Positions 16,989-29,753 of a stretch of 64,000 bases of DNA are shown here, one piece after another. The notes beneath the pieces are model-generated. The model did no database searches and was not told the DNA's origin. It saw nothing but the letters and a program-made list of their open reading frames with translations. Made by a program: the position numbers and the translations under genes. Every line of letters begins with the position of its first letter. Within the stretch, counting starts at the first letter, position 1. The DNA is from Micromonospora sp. NBC_01740 (GTDB taxonomy: Bacteria; Actinomycetota; Actinomycetes; Mycobacteriales; Micromonosporaceae), in contig NZ_CP109150.1 of NCBI RefSeq assembly GCF_035920365.1, forward strand, positions 3,348,001 to 3,412,000, written 5' to 3'.

Positions 16989-18418
16989 GCAACCCCGCCA
17001 GCCCACCCGCCGTCGGCGTCGTCGTCGACCGTCCGCCGCTGACCTTCCCGCCCGGCTTCCTCTGGGGCGCGGCCACCGCCGCGTACCAGATCGAGGGCGC
17101 GGCGGCCGAGGGCGGCCGGACCCCGTCGATCTGGGACACCTTCAGCCACACCCCGGGACGGGTGGTCGAGGGGCACACCGGTGACGTGGCCTGCGACCAC
17201 TACCACCGGCTGGGCTCCGACGTCGCGCTGATGGCCGAGCTGGGGCTGAAGTCGTACCGGTTCTCGGTCTCCTGGCCGCGGGTGCAGCCGGGCGGCACCG
17301 GCCCGGCCAACGCCGAGGGGCTCGACTTCTACCGGCGGCTCGTCGACGAACTGCTGGGGCACGGGATCGAGCCGTGGCTGACCCTCTACCACTGGGACCT
17401 GCCGCAGCCGCTGGAGGACGTCGGCGGCTGGCCGGCCCGGGACACCGCCGCGCGGTTCGCCGACTACGCCACGCTGGTCGCCGACGCGCTCGGCGACCGG
17501 GTGCGCTACTGGACCACGCTGAACGAGCCGTGGTGCTCGGCGTTCCTCGGCTACGGCTCCGGGGTGCACGCGCCAGGCCGCTCGGACGGCGCGGACGCCG
17601 TACGGGCCGGACACCACCTGATGCTCGGCCACGGCCTCGCGGTGCAGGCGCTGCGCGCGGCCCGGCCGACCGCCGAGGTCGGGGTGACGGTCAACCTCTA
17701 CCCGGTCACCCCGGCCAGCGAGGCGCCCGCCGACGTCGACGCCGCGCGGCGCATCGACGGGCTGGCCAACCGCTTCTTCCTGGACCCGCTGCTGCGCGGG
17801 TCCTACCCGGCGGACCTGATGGCCGACCTCGCCAAGGTCACCGACTTCGGGCACGTGCGCGACGGGGACCTGGCGACCATCTCCACCCCGCTGGACGTGG
17901 TCGGCGTCAACTACTACAGCCGCCACGTCGTCGCCGCGCCGGACCCCGACGCCGAGCCGGAGCCGTACTGGCGGGCGCCGTCGTGCTGGCCGGGCAGCGA
18001 GGACGTCCGGTTCGTCACGCGGGGCGTCCCGGTGACCGACATGAACTGGGAGATCGACGCCCCCGGCCTGGTGGAGACGCTGCGCCGGGTGCACGAGGAG
18101 TACACGGACCTGCCGCTCTACGTCACCGAGAACGGCTCGGCCTTCGTGGACGAGGTGGTCGACGGGCAGGTCGACGACGCCGACCGGCTGGCGTACTTCG
18201 ACGCCCACCTGCGCGCCGCGCACGAGGCGATCGAGGCCGGGGTGCCCCTGCGCGGGTACTTCGCCTGGTCGCTGATGGATAATTTCGAGTGGGCCTGGGG
18301 CTACACCAAGCGGTTCGGGATGGTCCACGTCGACTACGACAGCCAGGTCCGCATTCCCAAGTCCAGCGCCAGGTGGTACGCCGAGGTGATCCGACGCAAC
18401 GGTCTGGCCGCACAATAG
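16985..18418 (+). CDS. GH1 beta-glucosidase (BglC-like, intracellular)
   Basis: 477 residues, full-length glycoside hydrolase family 1. The opening [19 protein letters not shown] is typical. The acid/base glutamate is E181 in TTLNEPW and the nucleophile E382 in [18 protein letters not shown] near the end binds the non-reducing sugar. There is no signal peptide. It should hydrolyse imported cellobiose to glucose in the cytoplasm, and in Streptomyces the cognate enzyme controls the level of the CebR inducer. The GTG start overlaps the permease stop. Confidence 0.93.
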   Translation: MSNPASPPAVGVVVDRPPLTFPPGFLWGAATAAYQIEGAAAEGGRTPSIWDTFSHTPGRVVEGHTGDVACDHYHRLGSDVALMAELGLKSYRFSVSWPRVQPGGTGPANAEGLDFYRRLVDELLGHGIEPWLTLYHWDLPQPLEDVGGWPARDTAARFADYATLVADALGDRVRYWTTLNEPWCSAFLGYGSGVHAPGRSDGADAVRAGHHLMLGHGLAVQALRAARPTAEVGVTVNLYPVTPASEAPADVDAARRIDGLANRFFLDPLLRGSYPADLMADLAKVTDFGHVRDGDLATISTPLDVVGVNYYSRHVVAAPDPDAEPEPYWRAPSCWPGSEDVRFVTRGVPVTDMNWEIDAPGLVETLRRVHEEYTDLPLYVTENGSAFVDEVVDGQVDDADRLAYFDAHLRAAHEAIEAGVPLRGYFAWSLMDNFEWAWGYTKRFGMVHVDYDSQVRIPKSSARWYAEVIRRNGLAAQ

Positions 18419-18440
18419 GCCAGGGCCAGCCATCAACGGG

Positions 18441-18480
18441 CGGCCCCGGCGCCACCCCGCACGGGGTGGCGCCGGGGCCG
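18441..18480 (+). terminator. Strong stem-loop terminator after the uptake operon
   Basis: A perfect 18-bp G+C stem (CGGCCCCGGCGCCACCCC and its complement) around GCAC, 22 nt after the beta-glucosidase stop and 23 nt before the regulator gene. There is no T-run, as is usual for actinomycete hairpin terminators. Confidence 0.85.
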
Positions 18481-18503
18481 GTCCGCCGTCGGAGGAGCAG
18501 ACA

Positions 18504-19550
18504 ATGACAACGCAGCGCACCCGGTCGCTCGGGCGCCCGACCCTCGACGCCGTCGCCGCCCGCGCCGGCGTCGGTCGCGGGACGGTCTCCCGGGTGGTCA
18601 ACGGCTCACCCCAGGTGAGCCCCGAGGCGCGCGCCGCGGTGCAGCAGGCCATCGCCGAGCTGGGGTACGTGCCGAACCGGGCCGCCCGTGCCCTGGTGAC
18701 CCAGCGCACCGACTCGATCGCCCTGGTGGTGTCGGAATCCGGCGACCGGGTCTTCACCGAGCCGTTCTTCGCCGGCATCGTCCGGGGCGTCAGCTCGGGG
18801 CTGCTGGAGACCCCGTTGCAGCTCTGGCTGGCCATGGTGCAGTCGCCGATCGAGCGGGAGCGGGTCGAGCACCACCTGACCAACCAGCACGTCGACGGGG
18901 TCCTGCTGCTGTCGCTGCACGACTCCGACCCGCTGCCCACCCTGCTGGAGGAGCGCGGCCTGCCCACCGTGCTCGGCGGCCGCCCGGCCCGGATGCTGCA
19001 ACCCGGCGCGCAGCCCGCGTACTACGTCGACGTGGACAACGTGGGCGGCGCCCGGCGGGCGGTGGAACACCTGGCCGGCCGGGGGCGGCGGCGCATCGCC
19101 ACCATCGCCGGCCCGCAGGACATGGGCGCCGGCCTGGGCCGGCTGACCGGCTACAAGGAGGCCGTCAGGGCCGCCGGGGGCGGGGTCGACCCCGCCATGA
19201 TCGCGTACGGCGACTTCAGCGAGGGCAGCGGGGCGGCTGGGATGCGTCGGCTGCTGGAGGACTGCCCCGACCTCGACGCCGTCTTCGTCGCCTCCGACCT
19301 GATGGCGTTCGGGGCGCTGCGCGCGCTGCGCGAGGCGGGCCGGCGGGTGCCGGAGGACGTCGCGGTGATCGGCTTCGACGACGCCCCGATCGCCCGGCAG
19401 GCCGAGCCGCCGCTGACCACGGTCTTCCAGCCGGTGGAGGAGATGGGCCGGCAGATGGCCCGCCTGCTGGTCAGCCGCATCCGCGGCGACGAGCTCCCGT
19501 CGCCCCACATCCTCCTGGACACCCAGCTGATCGAACGCGCCTCCGCCTGA
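18504..19550 (+). CDS. LacI-family repressor, CebR-like
   Basis: 348 residues. The N-terminal LacI helix-turn-helix is seen as TLDAVAARAGVGRGTVSRVVNG with the hinge helix YVPNRAARALVTQRT. A periplasmic-binding-protein-like sensor domain follows (VVSESGDRVFTEPFF, VIGFDDAPIARQAEPPLTTV). In Streptomyces CebR binds TGGGAGCGCTCCCA and releases it on cellobiose; the same palindrome occurs at 13.5 kb and at 26.5 kb in this window. A GGAGGA site lies at proper spacing. The gene is separated from the operon by a terminator, so it probably has its own promoter. Confidence 0.9.
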   Translation: MTTQRTRSLGRPTLDAVAARAGVGRGTVSRVVNGSPQVSPEARAAVQQAIAELGYVPNRAARALVTQRTDSIALVVSESGDRVFTEPFFAGIVRGVSSGLLETPLQLWLAMVQSPIERERVEHHLTNQHVDGVLLLSLHDSDPLPTLLEERGLPTVLGGRPARMLQPGAQPAYYVDVDNVGGARRAVEHLAGRGRRRIATIAGPQDMGAGLGRLTGYKEAVRAAGGGVDPAMIAYGDFSEGSGAAGMRRLLEDCPDLDAVFVASDLMAFGALRALREAGRRVPEDVAVIGFDDAPIARQAEPPLTTVFQPVEEMGRQMARLLVSRIRGDELPSPHILLDTQLIERASA

Positions 19551-19573
19551 CCACCCACCCCACCCACCTCCGG

Positions 19574-19634
19574 GTTGATCATGAAGTTGTCGCCCTCGAC
19601 GTCGGCGTGTCGCGACAATAACTTCATGATCAAC
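19574..19634. repeat. Long intergenic palindrome between convergent genes (type GTTGATCATGAAGTT)
   Basis: Arms beginning GTTGATCATGAAGTT pair with their complement ending at 19634. The stem continues for another 5 bp (GTCGC) after a 3-nt bulge on the right side. It is clearly richer in A+T than the surroundings. It lies between the convergent repressor and acyl-CoA dehydrogenase genes, so it may serve as a bidirectional terminator. Confidence 0.8.
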
Positions 19635-19698
19635 GGGCCGGGCTGGGCCGGGTTGGGCCGGGGGAGCGGGCGGGAAGCGCGGTGTGGGGTGTCTTGGG

Positions 19699-20913
19699 TC
19701 AGTTGGACCAGCGGCGCAGTTCGCGCTTCGCCAGCGAGGAACGGTGGACCTCGTCCGGGCCGTCCGCCAGGCGCAGCGTCCGCGACTGGGCCCAGAGGGC
19801 GGCGAGCGGGGTGTCCTGGCTGACGCCGGCTCCGCCGTACGCCTGGATGGCCTTGTCGATCACCCACTCGGCCATGGCGGGAGTGGCGATCTTGATGGCC
19901 TGGATCTCGGTGTGCGCACCCTTGTTGCCGACCGTGTCCATCAGCCAGGCGGTCTTGAGCACCAGCAGCCGGGCCTGCTCGATGCGCACCCGGGACTCGG
20001 CGATCCACTCGCGTACCACGCCCTGTTCGGCGAGCGGCCGGCCGAACGCGACCCGCTCGAGCGCCCGCCGGCAGAGCAGCTCCAGGGCCCGTTCCGCCAT
20101 GCCGATCAGCCGCATGCAGTGGTGGATCCGGCCGGGACCGAGCCGGGCCTGGGCGATCGCGAATCCCGTGCCCTCCGCTCCGACCAGGTTCTCCACCGGT
20201 ACGCGGACGTCGGCGAAGTCGACCTCGGCGTGGCCGCCGTGCGAGGCGTCGCTGTAGCCGAACACCGTCATGCCCCGCCGCACGGTGACGCCCGGGGTGT
20301 CCCGGGGCACCAGGATCATGCTCTGCTGGCGGTGCCGGTCGGCCGCCGGGTCGGTCTTGCCCATCACGATGAAGATCTCGCAGCGCGGGTCCATCGCCCC
20401 GGACGACCACCACTTGCGCCCGTCGACCACGTAGTGGTCGCCGTCGCGGGTGATCCGGGTGGCGATGTTTGTCGCGTCCGAGGACGCCACCTCCGGCTCG
20501 GTCATGCAGAACGCGGAGCGGATCTCGCCCTCCAGCAGCGGGCGCAGCCAGCGCTCCTGCTGCCCCGGCGAGCCGAACTCGGCGAGCAGTTCCATGTTGC
20601 CCGTGTCGGGCGCGGCGCAGTTGAGCGCCTCCGGGGCCAGGTGCGGGCTGCGCCCGGTCAGCTCGGCCAGCGGGGCGTACTGGAGGTTGGTCAGGCCGGC
20701 GCCGTGGCGCGGGTCGGGGAGGAAGAGGTTCCACAGGCCGCGCTTGCGCGCCTCGGCCTTCAGCTCGGCCATCACCGGGGGCCGGGCCCACGGGTCGCCG
20801 GCGGCGGCCACCTGCGCGGCGTGCACCGGCTCGGCCGGGTACACGTGCTCGTCCAGGAACGCGGTCAGCTCGGCCCGCAGCTGCTCGGTGCGGGTGTCGT
20901 AGGCGAAGTCCAT
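19699..20913 (-). CDS. Acyl-CoA dehydrogenase (ACAD11-like clade)
   Basis: 404 residues. The FAD-binding block [20 protein letters not shown] is followed by [14 protein letters not shown] and the C-terminal helical domain [22 protein letters not shown] and [16 protein letters not shown]. The catalytic base position is in the late helices, [19 protein letters not shown]. It is a soluble flavoprotein that probably uses ETF. The start overlaps the stop of the upstream phosphotransferase gene (TGATG). That pairing mirrors eukaryotic ACAD10/11, where the two domains are one protein, and suggests metabolism of 4-hydroxyacyl-CoA via a phosphorylated intermediate. Confidence 0.9.
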   Translation of the reverse strand: MDFAYDTRTEQLRAELTAFLDEHVYPAEPVHAAQVAAAGDPWARPPVMAELKAEARKRGLWNLFLPDPRHGAGLTNLQYAPLAELTGRSPHLAPEALNCAAPDTGNMELLAEFGSPGQQERWLRPLLEGEIRSAFCMTEPEVASSDATNIATRITRDGDHYVVDGRKWWSSGAMDPRCEIFIVMGKTDPAADRHRQQSMILVPRDTPGVTVRRGMTVFGYSDASHGGHAEVDFADVRVPVENLVGAEGTGFAIAQARLGPGRIHHCMRLIGMAERALELLCRRALERVAFGRPLAEQGVVREWIAESRVRIEQARLLVLKTAWLMDTVGNKGAHTEIQAIKIATPAMAEWVIDKAIQAYGGAGVSQDTPLAALWAQSRTLRLADGPDEVHRSSLAKRELRRWSN

Positions 20914-21995
20914 CAACGCTCCCTGGCGGCGGTCAGCCCGTGTTCGACCAGCGGTGCCACCATGTCGCCGATCCGGTCGAAGCCCTCGCCGAGCGTCTGC
21001 CCGAGCGTGTGCCGGTAGTGGATGCCCTCGCAGATCACCGCGAGCTTGAAGCAGCCGAGCGCGACGTGCCAGTGCAACGGCCCGACGTCGACGTCGCCGC
21101 GCCCGGCGTACCGCTCGATCAGCTCCGTCCCGGTGGGGAACCCGGCGCGCGGCCCGAGCCCGTCGGCGACCGGGTTGCCGGCGGCCGATTCGCTGCCGCC
21201 GAGCACGTCCCAGTAGGTCAGCAGCAGCCCCAGGTCGGCCAGCGGGTCGCCGAGGGTGGCCATCTCCCAGTCGAGCACGGCCCGTACGGCCACCGGGTCG
21301 ACGGTGGCGAGCAGGTTGTCCAGCCGGTAGTCGCCGTGCACGATCCGGCCGGCGTTGGCGCCCTCCGGCACGGTGCCGGCGAGCAGGTCCCGCAGCTCCT
21401 CGATGCCGGGCAGCGGCCGGCTGCGGGACCGGTCGAGCTGGCCGGCCCACCGGCGGACCTGCCGCGCGAGGTAGCCCTCCGGGCGGCCGAAGTCGCCCAG
21501 CCCGACCGAGGCGGGCTCGACCGCGTGCAGCGCGGCGAGGGTGTCCATCATCGCCAGCGCCAGCTCCCGCCGCTGGCCGTCCGTGAGCGGGTCGGTCTGG
21601 GCTCGGGTGCGCAACACCTCGCCGTGCACGCGCTCCATCAGGTAGAAGGGCGCGCCGATCACCTCGGCGTCCTCGCAGAGCAGCAGCGCGGCGGGCACCG
21701 GCACGTCGGTCGGCGCCAGCGCGGAGATCACCCGGTACTCCCGGGCCATGTCGTGCGCGGTGGCCAGCACGTGCCCGAGCGGCGGGCGGCGCAGCACGAC
21801 CTCGTGCCCGCCGGCGTGCAGCAGGTAGGTCAGGTTGGACTTGCCGCCGGCGATCAGCCGGGCCCGCAGCGGGCCGTCGGCCAGCTCGGGCCGGTGCCGG
21901 GCCAGGTGGGCGGCGAGCCGGTCGAGATCCAGCCCGCGGGGGGCGGCGGCGGGGCTGCTGCCCGGCCCGTGCGCGTCGACGGCCGGCTCGGTCAT
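20913..21995 (-). CDS. APH-family phosphotransferase (ACAD10/11 N-domain type)
   Basis: 360 residues. The substrate/ATP loop [10 protein letters not shown] and strand EVVLRRPP begin the kinase-like fold. The Brenner motif is [12 protein letters not shown] with catalytic Asp, then [18 protein letters not shown] as the metal-binding DxE/D motif. This subfamily accompanies acyl-CoA dehydrogenases rather than conferring drug resistance. Start choice is uncertain: ATG 21995 fits a leaderless transcript, because a TTGACA hexamer lies about 35 bp upstream, while ATG 22022 is nine codons earlier. Confidence 0.85.
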   Translation of the reverse strand: MTEPAVDAHGPGSSPAAAPRGLDLDRLAAHLARHRPELADGPLRARLIAGGKSNLTYLLHAGGHEVVLRRPPLGHVLATAHDMAREYRVISALAPTDVPVPAALLLCEDAEVIGAPFYLMERVHGEVLRTRAQTDPLTDGQRRELALAMMDTLAALHAVEPASVGLGDFGRPEGYLARQVRRWAGQLDRSRSRPLPGIEELRDLLAGTVPEGANAGRIVHGDYRLDNLLATVDPVAVRAVLDWEMATLGDPLADLGLLLTYWDVLGGSESAAGNPVADGLGPRAGFPTGTELIERYAGRGDVDVGPLHWHVALGCFKLAVICEGIHYRHTLGQTLGEGFDRIGDMVAPLVEHGLTAARER

Positions 21996-22146
21996 CCGTT
22001 TAGTTGATGGCAGCTCCGCCATGTTGTCAAGGTCGGGAGTTGACCCTCGGGACATGCCGCGGCAACAGGGGCGAAACGCCCACCGGCCAGGCTGGGGCCC
22101 AGCCTGCCGGCCAGCGGTGCCGGCCCGCCGAGCGGAGGGTTCAGAC

Positions 22147-22851
22147 ATGTTGCTGCGAGTTCGGGTCACCCTGCCGGACCGTCCGGGCACGCTCGGTCAG
22201 GTGGCGCGCACCATGGGCGTGTCCGGTGCGGACATCGTCCAGGTGGTCGTCCTGGAGCGGCTCGGCGGGCGGGCGGTGGACGACTTCACCGTGGTCTGGC
22301 CGGGCGCGGCGCGGGTCGAGCGGCTGCTCGCCGGGCTGGCGGCGATCCCCGGCGTCCGGGTGGACGGGGTGTGGCGGGCGATCGGCGCGCCCACCACCTC
22401 CGGGCAGGACGCCGAGCTGCTGGCCCAGGTCGCGGCCAACCCGGTCGACGGCGTCGCCACGCTGGTCGACGCCGTTCCCGGGCTGCTCGCCGCCGACTGG
22501 GCGGTCGCCGCGGTGGTGCCGGTGGACTGGGCCGCCCGGAGCGGGGCCGCCGGGGAGGCGACCGTCGGGTACGCGAGCTGGCGCGCGCCCGTACCGCCGC
22601 CGCTGCCGGAGGTGACCCCGCTGCGGGCCCGGGCGATCAGCACGCCCGGCGGCGCGCACGTCGCGGTCGCGCCGTTCGGCCGGGCCGGCCTGGTGCTGGT
22701 GGTGGCCCGGGAGTGCGCCGGTACGCCGGCCGCGGCGGCGTTCCACGCCACGGAGGTGGACCGGCTGGCGCAGCTCGTCCGGGCCGCCGCGGTGATCCTC
22801 GGCGACCGGCTCGACCTGGTCGGGGCGCCGCCGGTGACCGCCAAGCCCTGA
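22147..22851 (+). CDS. ACT-domain amino-acid-binding protein
   Basis: 234 residues. The N-terminal ACT domain reads MLLRVRVTLPDRPGTLGQVA with the usual second strand ADIVQVVVLERLGGRAVDDFTV. The remaining about 150 residues have no clear catalytic motif and resemble a degenerate GAF-like or second sensor domain. GGAGGG lies 7 nt upstream of the ATG. Its neighbour is an ACT-GNAT fusion that opens with a similar ACT domain, so the two may share an amino-acid signal or arose by duplication. No enzymatic role is claimed. Confidence 0.75.
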   Translation: MLLRVRVTLPDRPGTLGQVARTMGVSGADIVQVVVLERLGGRAVDDFTVVWPGAARVERLLAGLAAIPGVRVDGVWRAIGAPTTSGQDAELLAQVAANPVDGVATLVDAVPGLLAADWAVAAVVPVDWAARSGAAGEATVGYASWRAPVPPPLPEVTPLRARAISTPGGAHVAVAPFGRAGLVLVVARECAGTPAAAAFHATEVDRLAQLVRAAAVILGDRLDLVGAPPVTAKP

Positions 22852-23021
22852 GCCGGCCCCACGTCGCCGAGCCGGCCCGGACCTGAGCCAGCGGGGACCT
22901 CTGCGCCGGCCCGACGGCCGGCACTGTGGCGCAGGTCGCGCGACGGAACCGTAGCCGTCACCCCCGGGCAACCGGCCCGCAACAGCCACCGACGAGGGTC
23001 GTAGGCGGAAGGGAGCGGACC

Positions 23022-24098
23022 ATGACGCTGTGGCGGATCCGAGCGACCGTGGACGACCGGCCGGGCTACCTGTCGGTGCTCACGGCCAGCCTGGCGTTGC
23101 GGGGGGTCAACATCCTCGCCGTGCAGGTGCACACCACCGAGCGGGGTGCCGTCGACGACTTCCTGGTCGACGCGCCGGACACGCTCGACGAGGCCGGCCT
23201 CGTCGCCGCCGTGGGGCGGGGGCGGGGCCGGGACTGCTGGGTGGCGCGCAGCGAGGCGCGCGGGCTCGCCGATCAGCCGACCCGGGCACTCGGGCTGGCC
23301 ACCCGGCTGGTGCGGGACCCGGACGCGACCGGGGAGGCGCTGCGTGCCCTGCTCGGCGCGGACGCGGTCGCCTGGCGACCCGCGTCGGCGGGCTGCGGCG
23401 GTGGGCTGGCCGACACCACCATGCTGCTGGACGACCCGGCCGGCGGGTCGTACGCGCTGCGCCGCGCCGTGCCGGGCTTCACCCCGGCCGAGTACGCCCG
23501 CGCCCAGGCCCTGGTCGAGCTGTCGGCCGCCGTCGTGCGCCGGGCCGCCGAGCAGGTCACCCTGGTGCTGCCCGACGGCGCCGAGGCGACCGTACGGCCC
23601 GCGACCGCCGACGACCTGCCCGGCGTGGTCGAGCTGCACGAGGGCTGCTCGGCGCACAGCCGGTACCGGCGCTACCTGGGCGGCGCGGGGACGCCGGCCC
23701 CGGCCCGGCTGCGTCGGCTGCTGGAGCCGGCCCGGGGCGTGACCCTGCTCGCCACGGCGGGCGACGCTGGGGCGACGCAGCCGGCCGGCGACACCGGGGC
23801 GGAGTCGGTCGTGGCGATGGCGAACCTGCTCGCCGAGGGCGACGAGGCCGAGGTGGCGCTGCTGGTCCGCGACGACTGGCAGCGTCGGGGCCTCGGCTCG
23901 GCCCTGCTGCGCCGGCTGGTCCGGCACGCCGAGCAGGCCGGCTACGCGGCCCTGGTGCTGCACGTCCACGCGGAGAACGCCCCGATGCTGCGCACCGTGC
24001 GGCGGCTCGGCCGGCCCACGCCGGCCGAGCGGGACGGCGGCCTGGTGACCCTCACCGTTCCGCTGGTCGAGGGCGCGTCCGCGCGGCACGGGGTGTGA
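23022..24098 (+). CDS. ACT-GNAT fusion, amino-acid-regulated protein lysine acetyltransferase
   Basis: 358 residues. The N-terminal ACT domain (LWRIRATVDDRPGYLSVL) is followed by a linker region, then a C-terminal GNAT domain from about residue 185. The acetyl-CoA pyrophosphate loop is QRRGLGS in LVRDDWQRRGLGSALLRRL, and the VLHVHAENAPMLRTVRRLG strand-helix is typical. ACT-GNAT lysine acetyltransferases are known from actinobacteria, including Micromonospora, where amino-acid binding to ACT tunes acetylation of enzymes such as acetyl-CoA synthetase. The ligand here cannot be told from sequence. The ATG has GGAAGGGAG upstream. Confidence 0.88.
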   Translation: MTLWRIRATVDDRPGYLSVLTASLALRGVNILAVQVHTTERGAVDDFLVDAPDTLDEAGLVAAVGRGRGRDCWVARSEARGLADQPTRALGLATRLVRDPDATGEALRALLGADAVAWRPASAGCGGGLADTTMLLDDPAGGSYALRRAVPGFTPAEYARAQALVELSAAVVRRAAEQVTLVLPDGAEATVRPATADDLPGVVELHEGCSAHSRYRRYLGGAGTPAPARLRRLLEPARGVTLLATAGDAGATQPAGDTGAESVVAMANLLAEGDEAEVALLVRDDWQRRGLGSALLRRLVRHAEQAGYAALVLHVHAENAPMLRTVRRLGRPTPAERDGGLVTLTVPLVEGASARHGV

Positions 24099-24132
24099 GG
24101 TCCGCCGCCGTCCGGACGGCACGGGTGGGGTG

Positions 24133-24528
24133 TCAGCCGTCGCCCGTGTGGCGGCCCTGCACGCAGAACCGGTTGCCCTCCGGGTCGGCGAGCACCACGT
24201 ACGGCGGCTCGGTGGGGTGCGGGTCGGCGGGGTAGTGCGGCCAGTCGACCCGGCGGGCACCGAGCGCGACCAGTCGGGAGACCTCGTCGTCGAGGTCCAC
24301 CTCGCCGGCGTCGAGGTCGAAGTGGATCCGGGGAAACTCCTCGACCGGGCTCTCGCTGAGGTCCATGGCGAGGGCGGCGCCGGGCTGGCCGGGCGGCGGC
24401 TCCAGCACGATCCAGTCGTCGCCCGGATAGCGGGGCGGGCGGCGTCGGTAGCCGAGCGCGGCGGCCCAGAATGCGCCGGCCCGCTCGCAGTCGGTCACCC
24501 CGAGGGAGATCTGCGCGAGTGCGGACAC
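24133..24528 (-). CDS. VOC/glyoxalase-superfamily protein
   Basis: 131 residues with the paired beta-alpha-beta-beta-beta modules of the vicinal-oxygen-chelate fold. The protein opens ISLGVTDCERAGAFWAAALGY, has a mid-strand RIHFDLDAGE with a metal-ligand-like His, and ends VVLADPEGNRFCVQG with the expected glutamate. Substrate cannot be inferred; many such proteins are resistance or unknown-function proteins. Convergent with the ACT-GNAT gene. Confidence 0.85.
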   Translation of the reverse strand: MSALAQISLGVTDCERAGAFWAAALGYRRRPPRYPGDDWIVLEPPPGQPGAALAMDLSESPVEEFPRIHFDLDAGEVDLDDEVSRLVALGARRVDWPHYPADPHPTEPPYVVLADPEGNRFCVQGRHTGDG

Positions 24529-24579
24529 CTGTCGATGCTAGCGACCAGGCGAGTCGCCGTGGCGACCGTCGGGTGTCAG

Positions 24580-24622
24580 GGAGGGCACCCTGCCATCGCT
24601 GTGCGTCAACAGAGTGCCCTCC
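24580..24622 (-). terminator. Inverted repeat downstream of the aldehyde dehydrogenase gene
   Basis: GGAGGGCAC pairs with GTGCCCTCC across a loop of about 25 nt, just after the dehydrogenase stop codon on the minus strand. A likely transcription terminator, though the loop is long. Confidence 0.5.
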
Positions 24623-24629
24623 TCGCAGC

Positions 24630-26195
24630 TCAGGTCGTCGGGTAGCTGTTGTAGTCGGGGAAGTTGCCGTAGAGGCGGCCGTCGCCGCCCTGGGTCACCG
24701 CGTGCACCAGCAGGTCGCCGCCGACGAAGGCGCCCTTCCAGGACGCGCCCCGGCCGCCGAACGGCTCGTCCCGGTCGCCCCGGGAGCGCGGCTTGTTGAT
24801 GCCCACCTTGAACGCCTGGAGGTCGACCGCGAGCTTGCCGGCCAGCTCCTCGTCGTCGCAGGCCAGCGAGGCGACCAGCGCGCCGTTCGAGGCGTTCATC
24901 GCGGCCAGCAGTTCGTCGGTGGTGTCCACCACGACGATGGTGTCGACCGGGCCGAACGGCTCGGCGTGCATGAGCCGGGACCGGCCGGGCGGGGCCAGCA
25001 GCACCGACGGGGCCACGTACGCGGAGGTGTCCTGTCCGTCGAGGAACGGCGCGCCGGTGAGCTTGCCCCGGTGCAGCGGCACGGCGCCGCCGCGTACCGC
25101 CTCGTCGACCTTGCGGCGCAGCTCGTCGGCCTTGGCGGCGCTGATCAGCGGGCCGAAGTCCAGCTCGGGCAGCGGGTCACCGGCGGTCCAGTCGTCGCCG
25201 ACGGCGAGCGGGTGCCCGAACCGGACGGAGCGCACGACCGGCAGGTACATGTCGAGGAACTCGTCGACGAGGTCCCGCTGGACCACGAAGCGCGGGTACG
25301 CGGTGCAGCGCTGCTTGCCGTACTCGAAGCCCTTCTTGAGGTGCCCGGCGAGCAGGTCCCACTGGGAGAAGTTCCAGATGCCCCAGGCGTTGAGGCCCTC
25401 CTGCTCGATGAAGTGCCGCTTGTCGGAGTCGAGCAGCGCGGCGGCGACCTTGCCGCCGTTGGAGCGCCCGCCGACGAACGCCACCGCGCCGATCTCGGGC
25501 GCCCGGACGAGCACCTCGGACAGCTCCTCGCCGCCGCCGGAGACCAGGGTGGCGGGCAGCCCGGCCCGGCGCATCAGCGCGTGCGCGACGGTGAGGCAGA
25601 CCGCCCCGCCCTGCGAGGGGGTCTTGGCGATGACCGCGTTGCCGGCGAGCAGCTGCACCAGCTCGGCGTGCACGAGCACGCTCATCGGGTAGTTCCACGA
25701 CGCGATGTTGCTGACCGGTCCCGGCAGCGGCTCCCGGCCGTCGGCGAGCATCCGGTCGATCTCGTCGACGTACCACCGGACGCCGTCCAGCGCCCGGTCC
25801 ACGTCGGCGCAGGCCAGCCGCCACGGCTTGCCGATCTCCCAGACCAGCAGCAGGGCGAGCAGGTCGCGGTGGGCGGTGAGCGCGTCCAGGGCGTCGGTGA
25901 CCCGGGCCTTGCGCTCGGCGAGCGGGGTGCCGGCCCAGGCCCGGTGCGCGGCGGCGGCGTGCGCGACCGCGGCGCGGGCGGACTCCGCGTCGAGGCGGGC
26001 CAGGTTGACCAGCACGGTGTTGTCCACCGGCGTGCGTACGGGGCTGGGGGTGCCCACGGCGTGCCAGTCGCCGCGGACGAGGTTGTGCAGGGTGGTGACA
26101 CCGTCGACCGGGGAGCCGAACGCCTCGGGCGCGGCGGCCACCGCGCGGGCGAGGGTGTCGGACCAGGCGGTGCCGTCGGCGAGTCGTAGAGCCAT
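24630..26195 (-). CDS. NAD(P)-dependent aldehyde dehydrogenase family protein
   Basis: 521 residues. The nucleotide-binding segment is ISNIASWNYPMSV-like (PVSNIASWNYPMSV), followed by GNAVIAKTPSQGG. The general base glutamate is in HFIEQEGLNAWG and the catalytic cysteine in KQRCTAYPRFVV. The protein ends SRGDRDEPFGGRGASWKGAFVGG with a typical C-terminal bridging strand. It belongs to a divergent ALDH branch with long loops, so the substrate is unclear. GAGGAG lies 6 nt before the ATG. Divergent from the cellulase gene. Confidence 0.88.
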   Translation of the reverse strand: MALRLADGTAWSDTLARAVAAAPEAFGSPVDGVTTLHNLVRGDWHAVGTPSPVRTPVDNTVLVNLARLDAESARAAVAHAAAAHRAWAGTPLAERKARVTDALDALTAHRDLLALLLVWEIGKPWRLACADVDRALDGVRWYVDEIDRMLADGREPLPGPVSNIASWNYPMSVLVHAELVQLLAGNAVIAKTPSQGGAVCLTVAHALMRRAGLPATLVSGGGEELSEVLVRAPEIGAVAFVGGRSNGGKVAAALLDSDKRHFIEQEGLNAWGIWNFSQWDLLAGHLKKGFEYGKQRCTAYPRFVVQRDLVDEFLDMYLPVVRSVRFGHPLAVGDDWTAGDPLPELDFGPLISAAKADELRRKVDEAVRGGAVPLHRGKLTGAPFLDGQDTSAYVAPSVLLAPPGRSRLMHAEPFGPVDTIVVVDTTDELLAAMNASNGALVASLACDDEELAGKLAVDLQAFKVGINKPRSRGDRDEPFGGRGASWKGAFVGGDLLVHAVTQGGDGRLYGNFPDYNSYPTT

Positions 26196-26253
26196 CGCGA
26201 TCTCCTCAGGTTGGCCGGGGGAGCGGCAACGTCGATGGCACCGCTGGTGTGGG

Positions 26254-26292
26254 CGTACTGTCGCGCGCCGGAAAGGGGCGGGCAACAGTACG
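26254..26292. promoter_or_regulatory. Inverted repeat upstream of the aldehyde dehydrogenase
   Basis: CGTACTGT (26254-26261) and ACAGTACG (26285-26292) form an 8-bp inverted repeat with a 23-bp spacer, 59-97 bp upstream of the dehydrogenase start. It may be a pair of operator half-sites. No regulator is assigned. Confidence 0.35.
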
Positions 26293-26434
26293 TTCGTATG
26301 CCGGAACGCCCGGCCCGTCGCCCGCCCGGCCGCGACGCGCTCATTCGCGCACCCGTCCCGGCGATGACCTGCCCGTACGCCGTAATTCGATCCATGTATA
26401 TCGATGGTGTGACGTACGTCCGGTGTGCAGGTAA

Positions 26435-29578
<3,144 letters not shown>

Positions 29579-29589
29579 CCTGATCCCCG

Positions 29590-29703
29590 GTGGCGCTGTC
29601 CGCGCCACCGGCGGGCTGGCGCGGACGCATCGCCGTCCGCGCTCCCGGCGGGCGCGGACGTCACCGTCCGCGCCACCGGCGGACGTCACCGTCCGCGCCA
29701 GCC
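29590..29703. repeat. Cluster of short GC-rich hairpins with a 21-bp direct repeat
   Basis: A run of self-complementary GCGGAC/GTCCGC blocks. A 21-bp segment (CGGACGTCACCGTCCGCGCCA) at 29655-29675 recurs exactly at 29680-29700, a 25-bp period. It lies directly after the cellulase stop and probably contributes to termination. Confidence 0.75.
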
Positions 29704-29704
29704 G

Positions 29705-29753
29705 GAATCTTGGACAGTTGCCGTTCCCGCGGAACGGCAACTGTCCAAGATTC
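29705..29753. repeat. Perfect 23-bp-arm palindrome after the cellulase gene
   Basis: Arms beginning GAATCTTGGACAGTTGCC pair perfectly over 23 bp around a 3-nt loop CGC. The right arm overlaps the last bases of the frameshifted minus-strand gene. Like two other palindromes in this window it lies at a gene end and is richer in A+T than the surroundings; bidirectional terminator or mobile palindrome. Confidence 0.85.

Noticed and set aside
20913..21995. Aminoglycoside phosphotransferase (drug resistance)
   Set aside because: The overlap with an acyl-CoA dehydrogenase gene and the ACAD10/11-type sequence indicate a metabolic kinase.
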